This document shows, in pieces, positions 1 through 8,389 of a stretch of 64,000 nucleotides of DNA (position 1 is its first letter; every line of letters begins with the position of its first letter). A model generated the notes under the pieces. The model was not told where the DNA came from. It ran no database searches and saw nothing but the letters and a program-made list of their open reading frames with translations. A program made the translations under genes and the position numbers. Source of the stretch: Stutzerimonas stutzeri. Its GTDB lineage: Bacteria > Pseudomonadota > Gammaproteobacteria > Pseudomonadales > Pseudomonadaceae. The stretch lies in the NCBI RefSeq assembly GCF_024448895.1, contig NZ_JAMOIC010000011.1:62001-126000 (forward strand), in the 5' to 3' direction.

Positions 1-1
1 G

Positions 2-1210
2 GCCAAGGCCGTGGCACTGGTGCGCAACCTGCCCAAGGCAATCCGCAAGAACTTCGTGCCGGTGCCTGATTTCGTTAAAGCCGCGTTATCGAAGATCACC
101 TTTGGTGAGGGCGCTCTGCCCGAGGCGCTAGGTCGCGAGCTGCTGCGCATGACCGGCGCGCGGGTGTCGGATGATGCCTGGGCAGAAGCTGCGACGGGGC
201 TTGAGAGCCATCTGAAGATGAACATCGAGGTGGTCGACGCCCGGGGCAAGTTCCTGGGAGAAGGCCGGGATCTGGCCGAGCTGACGGCACGCTTCAATGA
301 AGCCAGCCAGGCCGCGCTGGCGCCCCCGCAGCAGAAGGCTGAACAGAAACCGGTCGAGGCCAAGGGCTTTGCCCAGGTTGCCGAAAAGGCACAGGCGAAG
401 ATGGCGGGGCTTTCGATGACGGTCTATCCCGCACTGGTCGAGGAGGGCGGAGTGGTCAAGGAAGGCCGTTTCCCGACTCAGGCCGAAGCCGACTATCAGC
501 ATCGCCGCGCCCTGCAGCGCTTGTTGTTGCAGCAGCTGGCCGAACCCGCCAAATACCTGCGCAACAAACTGCCGGGTCTCACCGAGCTGGCGTTGCTGTA
601 CCGCGATATGGGCAAAATCGATGCCCTGGTCGAAGACATTCTGCTGGCCAGCCTGGACAGCTGCATCCTGGCTGATGAGCCGCAACTGCCTCGCGACGGT
701 GCCGCTCTGGCGTCGCTGGCCGAACGTAAACGCGGGGACTGGGCTGCGCATGCCGAGCGTCTGGCTCGCCTGACGCTGGAAATTCTCAAGCACTGGCACG
801 GCCTGCAAAAGCGCTTCAAAGGGAAGATCGATCTGGCTCAGGCAGTGGCGCTGAACGACATCAAGGCGCAACTGGGCAATCTGGTCTATCCCGGTTTTGT
901 CCGCGAGACGCCAGCCGAATGGTTGAAGGAATTGCCGCGCTATCTGAAGGCAGTAGAGCAGCGTTTCGAGAAAATCGGTGCGCAGCTGCAGCGTGATCGC
1001 GTCTGGTCCGGTGAGCTGGCCGGGTATTGGGAGCAATTCCAGGCGCGGTTGAAAAAGCATCAACAGGAAGGGAAGCGTGATCCGGAGCTGGTCCGGTACC
1101 GCTGGATGCTGGAGGAATATCGCGTATCGCTCTGGGCTCAGCAGCTCGGGACGAAAATGGCAGCGTCGGACAAACGGCTGAACAAGCAATGGTCGGTAGT
1201 TGAGGCTTGA
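2..1210 (+). CDS. hrpA: ATP-dependent RNA helicase HrpA, C-terminal part (5' end outside window)
   Basis: The reading frame is open to the left edge, so this is the last 402 codons of a much larger gene (HrpA is about 1300 residues). The visible part corresponds to the C-terminal DUF3418 region of the DEAH-box helicase. It starts in a segment with the PKAIRKNFVPVPDFV pattern and ends in the basic, tryptophan-rich MLEEYRVSLWAQQLGT tail typical of HrpA. The helicase motor motifs lie outside the window. HrpA is a cytoplasmic RNA helicase linked to RNA processing and rescue of stalled ribosomes. No terminator is obvious after the stop; a repeat cluster follows at once. The GTG at position 11 is only the first possible start in the window, not the real one. 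Confidence 0.9.
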   Translation, partial: AKAVALVRNLPKAIRKNFVPVPDFVKAALSKITFGEGALPEALGRELLRMTGARVSDDAWAEAATGLESHLKMNIEVVDARGKFLGEGRDLAELTARFNEASQAALAPPQQKAEQKPVEAKGFAQVAEKAQAKMAGLSMTVYPALVEEGGVVKEGRFPTQAEADYQHRRALQRLLLQQLAEPAKYLRNKLPGLTELALLYRDMGKIDALVEDILLASLDSCILADEPQLPRDGAALASLAERKRGDWAAHAERLARLTLEILKHWHGLQKRFKGKIDLAQAVALNDIKAQLGNLVYPGFVRETPAEWLKELPRYLKAVEQRFEKIGAQLQRDRVWSGELAGYWEQFQARLKKHQQEGKRDPELVRYRWMLEEYRVSLWAQQLGTKMAASDKRLNKQWSVVEA

Positions 1211-1236
1211 AGCCTCTGCAGTCAGGGCGCTCGGCT

Positions 1237-1545
1237 GTAGGACTGAGCGTGTACGGCCTTGATGGTGCAGCTGATCGGTTGGTCGAATAAATTCGACCCT
1301 ACGGATGGGCGGGGTGCGCTGCTTATAGCGCCGGTGCGACACGGTCTATTCGGGCTGGCCGTGTGCGGGTTTAATCGCGCATGTGGTGGGTTTGTCGAAT
1401 AAATTAGATCCTGCCGGTCGGCGGTGTGCCGCCTATAGCGCTGGTGCGACACGGCTGCCTGGGCTGGCCGTGTTCGGGTTTGATGGCACAGGTGGTGGGT
1501 CGGTCGAATAAATTCGACCCTACGGCCATGGCGGATACGCAGCTT
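1237..1545. repeat. Cluster of about 110-bp degenerate direct repeats with REP-like palindromes
   Basis: This fills most of the gap between hrpA and the cytochrome gene. The palindrome GGTCGAAT-AA-ATTCGACC occurs at 1281-1298 and 1502-1519, with a decayed copy at 1393-1410, giving spacings of 112 and 109 bp. The DNA between them is also repeated: TATAGCGC, GGTGCGACACGG, GGGCTGGCCGTGT, GGGTTT and GGTGGGT recur in the same order. A partial copy precedes the first palindrome and a decayed one follows the last. Two perfect palindromes are followed by CCTACGG, as is the related palindrome near 8313. This resembles REP/BIME-type intergenic repeats of Pseudomonas. I see no gene here. Confidence 0.8.
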
Positions 1546-1621
1546 TGGTGTCAGCGCTTCTCTCCCTGTAGGGCCGAATGCTGCTCGTAGGTGGCGGGGA
1601 TGTTAGTCGCTGAGTGTTTGG

Positions 1622-2194
1622 TCAATGCGGCTTGGACGGACCTGATTGACGGTTGCCGAGCATCCGCGCCAGCACGTCTTCATCTTGCGGCCGACGCCGG
1701 TGGACGAACACCATCGCGACATGGCCGATCACCAATACCAGCAGTAACCAGCCCAGCCAACTGTGCAGGAAGCCCGGTGCCGTCATCCAGCTGATGGCGT
1801 CGCCTTCGAATCCAGGCATCAGCGGAATTCCGAACGGCTCGAATGCTCGCCCTGAGCCATATTGGCGAACCAGGCCGATTAGCGGGATGGCGATCATCAG
1901 CACATAGAGCGCCAGATGGCCGAGCCCAGCCATTGCGCTGAGCGATGGCGGCCGATTTCCGCGGTTGTACAACGACCAGAGCCCGCGCGCGACGACCAAT
2001 AGAATCAGCAGCAACCCGACCACCTTGTGCGTACCCCAAAGAAACCCCTCGATAGCGGTGTCTTCGAGCAGCAGGTGTGAAAAAGCTGTTGCAAATTGCC
2101 AAGCGAGAATGACGGCCATGCTCCAGTGAAAGAAGCGGCTAACTGTGCCGTAGCGTGCGGGGGAGTCGTGCAGTTGCGTTTGCGTGACGCTCAT
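1622..2194 (-). CDS. Cytochrome b561 family membrane protein
   Basis: The 190-residue protein has four hydrophobic segments and four histidines placed as haem b ligands for this family: His23 (RFFHWSMA), His56 (WGTHKVVG), His144 (FLHSWLGW) and His158 (VIGHVAMVF). Bacterial members of the family are inner-membrane dihaem proteins that pass electrons from quinol to other acceptors, in some cases oxygen or superoxide. An upstream in-frame ATG exists, but the start giving MSVTQTQL fits the family length and places the first helix normally. The gene lies downstream of the DUF4198 gene on the same strand, so co-transcription is possible, although the gap is 167 bp. The electron acceptor cannot be read from the sequence. 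Confidence 0.85.
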   Translation of the reverse strand: MSVTQTQLHDSPARYGTVSRFFHWSMAVILAWQFATAFSHLLLEDTAIEGFLWGTHKVVGLLLILLVVARGLWSLYNRGNRPPSLSAMAGLGHLALYVLMIAIPLIGLVRQYGSGRAFEPFGIPLMPGFEGDAISWMTAPGFLHSWLGWLLLVLVIGHVAMVFVHRRRPQDEDVLARMLGNRQSGPSKPH

Positions 2195-2361
2195 CGTCGT
2201 TGCCTGGGCTGGATCGGTGGCCTGCAAGCGTAGACGCTCTAGCACGTGGCTTTCAACGTATCGTTATTGTGGCCTGCAGGGATGTAACGGACTGCCGGCG
2301 GTGCTGGCCCGGCTGTGCGCTATGCGCTCAGCGGGGACAGCGATGCGGGAGGTTGAGTCGT

Positions 2362-3012
2362 TTACTCAGCGACGAAGCTTGTGGTGGTGCCGTGATAAAT
2401 GCGGTCGACTTTCTGCCCGGCCACATTCTGGCCATTTGCAGCAATCTCGTGCCCGCCCGCAAGAATGTAGCGGCCCGGGGCGTCTATCTTCAGCTCGACC
2501 AGCCCCTGCTTGTCGGTTTTCAGCTGCTGTGCCTTGTTTGTGGGCGTGATCAGCATGACGTCGTTGTCCGCCAGCGGTTGACCCTTGAACATCAGGGTAA
2601 AGCGGTCGCCATTGGCTTTCTCCGGAACCAGTTCCAGATCCATCCCTGCTTTCGCTTCGGTGCGGCCCCAGCGGGCATGCATCAAGGCCGCTGTGAGTTC
2701 ACCCTTGTCGTTTTCCCACGGTTTCCAGACCTGGTCGTTGACGGCACGCACGTCGGCGCTCCCATCGATTGCTGCTTCAAGGTGGTCATCTTTGATGGTG
2801 AGCGGCTTTTGCGAGGCTGAATCCTGACTGATGATGCGCGTGGTCGGCGCCAGTGCTGCAACCGTTTCCCCACTTTCGACCACGTCCTGATCCGGTTCGC
2901 CAAGGAACACCTTTACGGGGCCATTGCCGTTGCGTTCCAGCCACAGTTCGTGAGCATGGGCGGGCAGGGCAAGTGCGCTCAGAAGGAGAAAGCCTGCAAT
3001 GGGTTTGATCAT
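2362..3012 (-). CDS. Exported DUF4198-family protein
   Basis: The 216-residue product begins with a clear Sec signal peptide (MIKPIAGFLLLSALALPAHA, cleavage before HELW). The mature N-terminus HELWLER and the C-terminal GRYILAGGHE region match the DUF4198 family (Pfam PF10670). These are periplasmic beta-sandwich proteins, some of them encoded beside nickel or other metal transporters. The start was chosen because it carries the signal peptide and an AGGAA ribosome-binding site; the longer in-frame extension has no such features. The substrate is unknown. No TonB receptor or metal ABC transporter is adjacent, so a metal role is only a family-level guess. Confidence 0.75.
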   Translation of the reverse strand: MIKPIAGFLLLSALALPAHAHELWLERNGNGPVKVFLGEPDQDVVESGETVAALAPTTRIISQDSASQKPLTIKDDHLEAAIDGSADVRAVNDQVWKPWENDKGELTAALMHARWGRTEAKAGMDLELVPEKANGDRFTLMFKGQPLADNDVMLITPTNKAQQLKTDKQGLVELKIDAPGRYILAGGHEIAANGQNVAGQKVDRIYHGTTTSFVAE

Positions 3013-3361
3013 GTGTCGTTCCTGTTCGAAGGGTGCTGGCGTCGCGTTTGGCGCGGCGATACGAGATGCGCAGCAGATTTCGCCGTATAGGCAGGTATGG
3101 GCGAGGATCCATGGGGTGCTAACAAGCTGATGGTGAAACGAGGCACAGACTAGGTAATCAAGAATGGATTGTAAATGAGAAGGTATCGCACGAATGCCTT
3201 TCTGTTTGCGCTGCATTCTCGGCGGCATGCGGATGAGCAGGCAGTGCTGGTTTGCCATTGCGCCAGCGGGGGAGCGGGGGAGCGTGGTCCGGTCTCGTAT
3301 AACTCAACCACTCCGCCTGCGCCGTGTGAAAGCATGCGCTGACCATATGTGCGGCAACCGG
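3013..3361. other. Intergenic region without a recognisable gene
   Basis: This 349-bp stretch separates the DUF4198 gene from RNase Z. Short open frames on the minus strand have no family resemblance and no ribosome-binding site. It probably holds the DUF4198 promoter at its left side. I saw no strong terminator or repeat. Confidence 0.5.
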
Positions 3362-4333
3362 TTATGGCTGTGATGCGTCTGTCTGCTTGAGTTCGGTCTG
3401 CTTGTTTAACGTCAGCTGCAGGAAATCTGCTGCGAGAAAAAGTGGGCCTCTGAAGTGAGCGGTGGCCTCGGTTCGAATGTCCTCGATCGACAAGCCCCTG
3501 CCTGAAACGCTCTGATAGCGCGCGCTGAAGTGCGTCAGGACCAGATTCGGTAGCCCAACATCCGCGGCGAAGATTGCGACCTGGGCGGCGGTGCTATGGC
3601 CAAAATCGGCTTTACCGGCTTCGGCGATGGGTTGGGTGTAGGTGGCTTCGTGCACCAGCAATTGCGCGTCCTTGCAGGCATCGCGAAGCAGTTCGGGTTG
3701 GTCGTTGTCGCCGGCGATGACGATCCGTCGGGGTAGTCGGGTAGCGAGTAGATAGTCCTCACTGCGCAGGTTTCGGCCATCGAATGCCACATCGTTGCCG
3801 CGCATCAGCTCACCCCATAGAGGGCCGCGGGGAATTCCCTCCCTGTCGAGCTTTTCCGTATTCAGTCGCGGGTCCGGGCGGGCTTCGGTGAAGCTGTACC
3901 CCCAGCTCGGGACCCTGTGGGAAAGCTCGGTGGCTTCGACGTTCATCTGTCGGTTGCGCCAGTGTCCGAGCGATTCAGTGGCGTGGAAAACCAGTTCGTA
4001 CGGCAGATGGCTCTGGCTCATTTCCAGGGTGGCACGCACCCAGCCTTCGATCGCTGCAGGCGCGATGATATCCAGCGGTTCCTGTCGGCGGGCCATGCCG
4101 GCGCTGGCGAGCAGACCGGGCAGGCCGTAGCAATGATCGCCATGCACGTGGGTGATGAAGATCGCGCGCAGCCCGTGCAGCGTCAGCGGCGTGCGTAGCA
4201 GCTGATGCTGGGTGGCTTCACCGCAGTCGATCAGGTACCAGCCTTTGCCGCTGTCCTCAAGAAGGGCCAGGCCACTGACATTCCGCGCCTTGGTCGGGGT
4301 TCCGGATGAGGTGCCGAGAAATAGCAGATCCAA
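3362..4333 (-). CDS. rnz: Ribonuclease Z (tRNA 3' endonuclease)
   Basis: The 323-residue metallo-beta-lactamase-fold protein starts MDLLFLGTSSGTPTKARNVS, the standard RNase Z N-terminus. It carries the zinc motif HVHGDH, with His62, His64, Asp66 and His67. Further expected elements are VHEATY, GHSTAAQVA (the PxKxRN region is represented by PTKARN) and the C-terminal LTHFSARY. RNase Z cleaves pre-tRNA 3' trailers in the cytoplasm; where tRNA genes encode CCA, as in the tRNA-Leu here, it may act mainly on other RNAs or as a backup. The gene stands alone on its strand, divergent from the CitMHS transporter gene. Confidence 0.9.
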   Translation of the reverse strand: MDLLFLGTSSGTPTKARNVSGLALLEDSGKGWYLIDCGEATQHQLLRTPLTLHGLRAIFITHVHGDHCYGLPGLLASAGMARRQEPLDIIAPAAIEGWVRATLEMSQSHLPYELVFHATESLGHWRNRQMNVEATELSHRVPSWGYSFTEARPDPRLNTEKLDREGIPRGPLWGELMRGNDVAFDGRNLRSEDYLLATRLPRRIVIAGDNDQPELLRDACKDAQLLVHEATYTQPIAEAGKADFGHSTAAQVAIFAADVGLPNLVLTHFSARYQSVSGRGLSIEDIRTEATAHFRGPLFLAADFLQLTLNKQTELKQTDASQP

Positions 4334-4557
4334 CTACCTGTGCTCCTGTTCTGCGTGTCGATCATTCACCGCCTTTCGGCGTGTCGCTGGTTTTAAGAGC
4401 GCGACAGTCATCGGACTTTGCCTGACATACCTCTTAACAGTCAGACAGAGCTGCGTACGTCCTGGTCGGCCGGCTTAAAGGTTACTGAAAGCTTGGCTTC
4501 GTAGGCTCCCTCGTTCACCTGTTTCTAGCTGCATAAAAATAACGAGGAGAACAAGGC

Positions 4558-5871
4558 GTGTTGACCCTGATTGGTCTGTTGACCATTGGCAGCCTGGTAG
4601 TGCTGCTGCTTGTGGGGCGCATGGCGCCCATCCTGCCATTGATCGTGGTGCCGTTGCTGGGCGCTCTACTCGCCGGCTTCGGGCCTGAAGCCATTTCGGG
4701 CTTCTTTACCGATGGCCTGGGCCGCGTGATATCCATTGCCACCATGTTCGTGTTCGCCATTACATTTTTCGGCGTGCTGCAGGACACCGGGCTGTTTCGT
4801 CCGATCATCGGCGCAATGGTGAAGCTGACCCGCGGCAATGTCATCGCTGTGACGGTGGCTACCGCTGTGATCGGCATGCTGGCACACCTGGATGGAGCAG
4901 GCGCCACTACCTTCCTGCTGACCATTCCGGCGTTGCTGCCGCTGTATCGCCAGTTGCGCATGAGTCCTTACCTGATGCTACTGCTGCTGGCGCTTGGTGC
5001 CGGCATCTTCAATATGGTGCCCTGGGCCGGTCCGCTGGGCCGTGCCGCAGCGGTTACGGGTATCGACGTCACCGAGCTGTGGCGTCCGTTGATCGCCATC
5101 CAGGGCATTGGTGTCGTGCTGCTGGTGGCGCTGGCCGCCTTGCTCGGCTGGCGTGAGCAGCGGCGTATCGCTTCGGGCAGTGTTTCGGCAGATGAAGGTG
5201 TGCTGGTCGAGAGCAGCCATAATCTTCAGGAGCCCACCGCCGAGGAGCGCGCGCTGGAGCGACCGGGCCGGCTGTGGCTCAACGGTGGCTTGTTCCTGCT
5301 GGTGCTGATCTCGCTATTCGCCGGTGTGCTGCCTGCGGGCTACATCTTCATGATCGGTCTTTCGCTGGCGCTGCTGATCAACTACCCCGGCGGCAAGGCC
5401 CAGATGCAGCGCATCGCCGCGCACGCCCCGGCTGCGCTGAGCATGGGCATGATCATTCTGGCGGCTGGTTCCATGCTGGGCATTGTCACCGGTACAGGCA
5501 TGCTCACCTCCATTGCGGAGGATCTGGTGCAGGTACTACCAGCCTCGATGGTGCCCCAGCTGCACATCATTCTCGGTGTATTCGGTTTGCCAATGGAGTT
5601 GATGCTCAGCACCGATGCCTACTACTTCGGCTTGTTGCCGGTCACTCTGGAAGTGGTGGCGAACCACGGTGTCGAGCCAGCCAGCGTGGTGTACGCAATG
5701 ACCATAGGCAACATCATCGGCACCTTCATCAGCCCGTTCTCGCCGGCGCTCTGGCTCGCCCTGGGCCTGGCAGGACTGGATCTCGGCCGGCACATCCGTT
5801 ACTCGCTGTGGTGGATGTGGAGCTTCTCGCTGCTGTTGTTCCTGGCTGCGTGGGCCATCGGACTTTTCTGA
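4558..5871 (+). CDS. CitMHS-family citrate/divalent-cation transporter
   Basis: This 437-residue polytopic membrane protein has about a dozen hydrophobic segments. It contains HLDGAGATTFLLTIPALLP and YRQLRMSPYLML, characteristic of the CitMHS (citrate-Mg2+:H+ / citrate-Ca2+:H+) family within the ion-transporter superfamily. These proteins import metal-citrate complexes by proton symport. Translation starts at GTG with a GAGGAG ribosome-binding site about 8 bases upstream. A hydrophilic cytoplasmic loop lies around residues 195-235. No tctDE-like two-component regulator is adjacent. The precise metal-citrate preference cannot be deduced. Confidence 0.85.
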   Translation: MLTLIGLLTIGSLVVLLLVGRMAPILPLIVVPLLGALLAGFGPEAISGFFTDGLGRVISIATMFVFAITFFGVLQDTGLFRPIIGAMVKLTRGNVIAVTVATAVIGMLAHLDGAGATTFLLTIPALLPLYRQLRMSPYLMLLLLALGAGIFNMVPWAGPLGRAAAVTGIDVTELWRPLIAIQGIGVVLLVALAALLGWREQRRIASGSVSADEGVLVESSHNLQEPTAEERALERPGRLWLNGGLFLLVLISLFAGVLPAGYIFMIGLSLALLINYPGGKAQMQRIAAHAPAALSMGMIILAAGSMLGIVTGTGMLTSIAEDLVQVLPASMVPQLHIILGVFGLPMELMLSTDAYYFGLLPVTLEVVANHGVEPASVVYAMTIGNIIGTFISPFSPALWLALGLAGLDLGRHIRYSLWWMWSFSLLLFLAAWAIGLF

Positions 5872-6100
5872 GGCAAGGCTGGCGCGCTCGTACCGGCTAC
5901 TTAGGCGGGGGAGGGCGCGCCGCCCCTCATGGCACCGGTCTGATGGCAACCGGCTGCTGGCGACGGGCCTCCAATCCGGATGGGTGACTGCAGCCTGATC
6001 GGGCGGCGACGGGTAAGCTGAGCCGACTTACAGCCTCAAGGAGCGTGACGCACCCGCGATCCTTTGCGGATCAGCTGCGGTCAGCGTTGCCCATACAGCC

Positions 6101-6850
6101 ATGACGAACGCGACGTTTCGTTTCTATTCCAGGTTGAACGCGTTTCTCCCAGGCGAGCGGAGGGGGCAGGCGTTCAGCTGCGCCTGCGCGCGATCAGCGA
6201 CCACCAAGCACATGATCGAGGCGCTGGGCGTGCCGCATACCGAAGTGGCGCTGGTGCTGGCTAATGGCGAGCCGGTGGGGCTCGACTGGCTGATTCAGGA
6301 CGGTGACCGGATTGCCGTGTACCCCAGATTCAAGCAGTTCGATGTCGCGGAGCACGTGGCGGACCACGCCCTGCCGGGCACGCCGCTGCGGTTTGTTGCC
6401 GACGCTCACCTTGGCGGCTTGGCGCGGCTGTTGCGCATGGCCGGGTTCGACACGCTGTTCGACAACCATTATGAAGATCGGGCGATGACGGAACTGGCCA
6501 ACCGCGAGGGCAGAGTCCTGCTGACGCGTGATCGCCCGCTGCTCATGCATCGAGCGGTGTTGCATGGCTGTTATGTACACGCCATCAAGCCGGCCGAGCA
6601 GTTGCGAGAGTTGTATGAGCGCCTGGATCTGGCGGCTCAGGCGCGGCCGTTCAGTCTTTGCATGACCTGCAATACGCCGCTGACTGACCGGGACAGGCTG
6701 GCCGTGGCTGATCGTGTACCGCCGAGGGTGCTGGAGCGGCACGAGCGGTTCAAGGAGTGCGATTGCTGCGGCAAAATCTTCTGGGAGGGCTCGCACTGGC
6801 AGGACATGCGCGCGTTGCTCGAGGCTCTGGCCCTGCCTGTTCAAAGGTGA
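6101..6850 (+). CDS. Ubiquitin-like plus Mut7-C RNase-domain protein
   Basis: This 249-residue protein fuses two domains. Residues about 1-85 resemble the ubiquitin-like/MoaD-type domain found before Mut7-C (Pfam Ub-Mut7C). Residues about 93-240 form a Mut7-C PIN-like nuclease domain: RFVADAHLGGLARLLRMAG, then LLTRDRPLL, and a zinc ribbon with cysteine pairs CMTC and CDCC. PIN-like acidic residues are present (FVADAHL, TRDR). The role in bacteria is unproven; the family is inferred to act on RNA. The ribosome-binding site before the ATG is weak. The gene is convergent with the DUF1624 gene. Confidence 0.85.
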   Translation: MTNATFRFYSRLNAFLPGERRGQAFSCACARSATTKHMIEALGVPHTEVALVLANGEPVGLDWLIQDGDRIAVYPRFKQFDVAEHVADHALPGTPLRFVADAHLGGLARLLRMAGFDTLFDNHYEDRAMTELANREGRVLLTRDRPLLMHRAVLHGCYVHAIKPAEQLRELYERLDLAAQARPFSLCMTCNTPLTDRDRLAVADRVPPRVLERHERFKECDCCGKIFWEGSHWQDMRALLEALALPVQR

Positions 6851-6892
6851 ATCGCGTCTTGCCTGCCCCCGGCGTGATGACAGCGCTCCAGT

Positions 6893-8056
6893 TCAGAGAT
6901 ATTTGAGCCACTGGATATCCCGCCGCCGTGCCTTCAGCTCGGCAAACCAGTGCACTGCCGGGAATAGCACCACCGCCAGCACAAGGGTGCAGAGCCACAG
7001 TGGCCAGACTGCATCAAAGCCGAAATGGCTGCCATGGTTCAGCCCCCAGATGCCTACCGCCACTATGTAGAGCACCTTAAGCACGTACAGATGCAGCAGG
7101 TAGAAGAACATTGGCGCTGCGCCGAACACGGTGAGCGGGCGCAACCATCGGCTCGTCTGGCTGCGCTCGAACGCGAGTAGCAACAGCAGGCCGACGCCAA
7201 GCGTCAGACAGAGGAACATCAGCGAAGGCGGGTATTTGGTGATGTTGAGCAGGCTCATCAGCGTCTGCGTGCCGGTCTCGCCGACACTCCATGGGCGTTC
7301 GCCGTAGCCATTGATCAAGCGTAAACCCACGAACGCCAGCAGCGCACCCACGCCGTAGTTGCGCAATCGATTCTGGCGTGTGATCGGGTCTGCGCCACGG
7401 GCGAACCACGGTCCGATTGCATAGCCGACTGCGATCACGCCGATCCACGGCAGTAGCGGATAGGAGGTGCGCAGACGCAGGCTTTCCGAGGCTTCGATCC
7501 AGCCGCGGTCATGGAGGATGGCCCAGGGCACGTGCATCAACGAATCGCTGGAGAACTGCAGTGTGTCCAGCAAATTGTGACCGGCGATGATCGCCAGCCC
7601 CAAGGTCAGCAGCACCGCACGGGGAAGCCAGAGCAACGCCGAGAGGGCAAGCATGCTCAGCCCAATCGCCCAGATCACCTGCAGATAGATCACGCTGGGC
7701 GGGAACTGGAAGGTCCAGGCGAAGTTGACCAGGGTAAGTTCAAGCACCACCAGAAACAGGCCGCGCTTGAGCAGAAAGCTCGACACCGCGGCGCGGCCGG
7801 CATACTTCTCGCCATACAAAAACGCCGACAACCCGGTTAGCAGGATGAAAACCGGCGCGCAGAGATGGGCCAGGGTACGGCTGAAAAACAGCGCGGGCTC
7901 GGTAACCGCCACGTCCATCGGGTCCGGCACCTGCATATGCAATAGAAAGGTTTCACGGACGTGATCGAGCAGCATGAAGACGATGACCAGGCCGCGCAGC
8001 GCATCGATGGACAGCAGGCGCGACGGGGCTGATGGCGAAACGGATGGGGAAGGCAT
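6893..8056 (-). CDS. DUF1624 / heparan-alpha-glucosaminide N-acetyltransferase-like membrane protein
   Basis: The 387-residue protein has about ten transmembrane segments. It contains the family signature LLSIDALRGLVIVFMLLDHVRE near the N-terminus, with the Asp-Ala-Leu-Arg-Gly and Asp-His pattern of DUF1624 proteins. The C-terminal part, FYLLHLYVLKVLY, also fits acyltransferase-type membrane proteins. The bacterial substrate is unknown; a role in acylating an envelope sugar is inferred only from the distant eukaryotic relative. The gene is single and convergent with the Mut7-C gene. Its upstream region carries a REP-like palindrome. Confidence 0.8.
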   Translation of the reverse strand: MPSPSVSPSAPSRLLSIDALRGLVIVFMLLDHVRETFLLHMQVPDPMDVAVTEPALFFSRTLAHLCAPVFILLTGLSAFLYGEKYAGRAAVSSFLLKRGLFLVVLELTLVNFAWTFQFPPSVIYLQVIWAIGLSMLALSALLWLPRAVLLTLGLAIIAGHNLLDTLQFSSDSLMHVPWAILHDRGWIEASESLRLRTSYPLLPWIGVIAVGYAIGPWFARGADPITRQNRLRNYGVGALLAFVGLRLINGYGERPWSVGETGTQTLMSLLNITKYPPSLMFLCLTLGVGLLLLLAFERSQTSRWLRPLTVFGAAPMFFYLLHLYVLKVLYIVAVGIWGLNHGSHFGFDAVWPLWLCTLVLAVVLFPAVHWFAELKARRRDIQWLKYL

Positions 8057-8389
8057 GAAACGCTCACAGCGGGACTTACGGACGCGAGCGAGAGGGGCAT
8101 CGCGATGGGGCGCGATACGTTATAACAAATTTTACGTGTGGCCAATGTTCGAGTTGCGTTGTGGGTTTGGGGCCGACTGCAGTCAGATGTGCCAAGCACC
8201 ACGGTGGTGAGTTGCACTCTGCACTGCGGTAACTCGGGCTGCGTTCAAGCGGCGGTGGGGCTTGCGATCAGTAGCGTTGGTCGGGTTGGCCTGTTGACGC
8301 CGTTGGAGTCGCGGGCGAATGAATTCGCCCCTACGGCGTAACCGAGCACGGCGGCGACCTTTGGACGCCGCCTACGCCATCCGATGCGA
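8057..8389. other. Intergenic region with one REP-like palindrome
   Basis: This 333-bp gap lies between the DUF1624 gene start and the stop of the VOC gene, both on the minus strand. AT-rich DNA near 8120-8140 may hold the DUF1624 promoter. The only structured element I see is the palindrome near 8313. No gene was recognised. Confidence 0.5.
8313..8336. repeat. Solitary REP-like palindrome
   Basis: The arms GGGCGAAT and ATTCGCCC flank a GA dinucleotide and are followed by CTACGG. The architecture (8-bp arms containing CGAAT, 2-base centre, C-CTACGG tail) matches the palindromes in the cluster near 1281-1525, with a different arm base. It is probably the same family of dispersed intergenic element. 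Confidence 0.65.

Noticed and set aside
128-1342. 404-codon open frame on the minus strand
   Set aside because: It lies wholly antisense to the hrpA C-terminus, whose frame encodes a recognised domain. The minus frame is Gln/Arg/Leu-rich in the way of GC-rich shadow frames and has no family resemblance.
1237-1545. Repeat cluster considered as a CRISPR array
   Set aside because: Units are about 110 bp and similar throughout; there is no short repeat with unrelated spacers and no cas gene.
3160-3195. Fur-box-like sequence upstream of the DUF4198 gene
   Set aside because: Only about half of the 19-base consensus matches (GTAAATGAGAAGG region), which is not above chance in AT-rich DNA.
5274-5987. 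237-codon plus-strand frame inside the CitMHS gene
   Set aside because: It is out of frame with an obvious transporter and is Arg/Gly/His-rich, as shadow frames of GC-rich DNA are.
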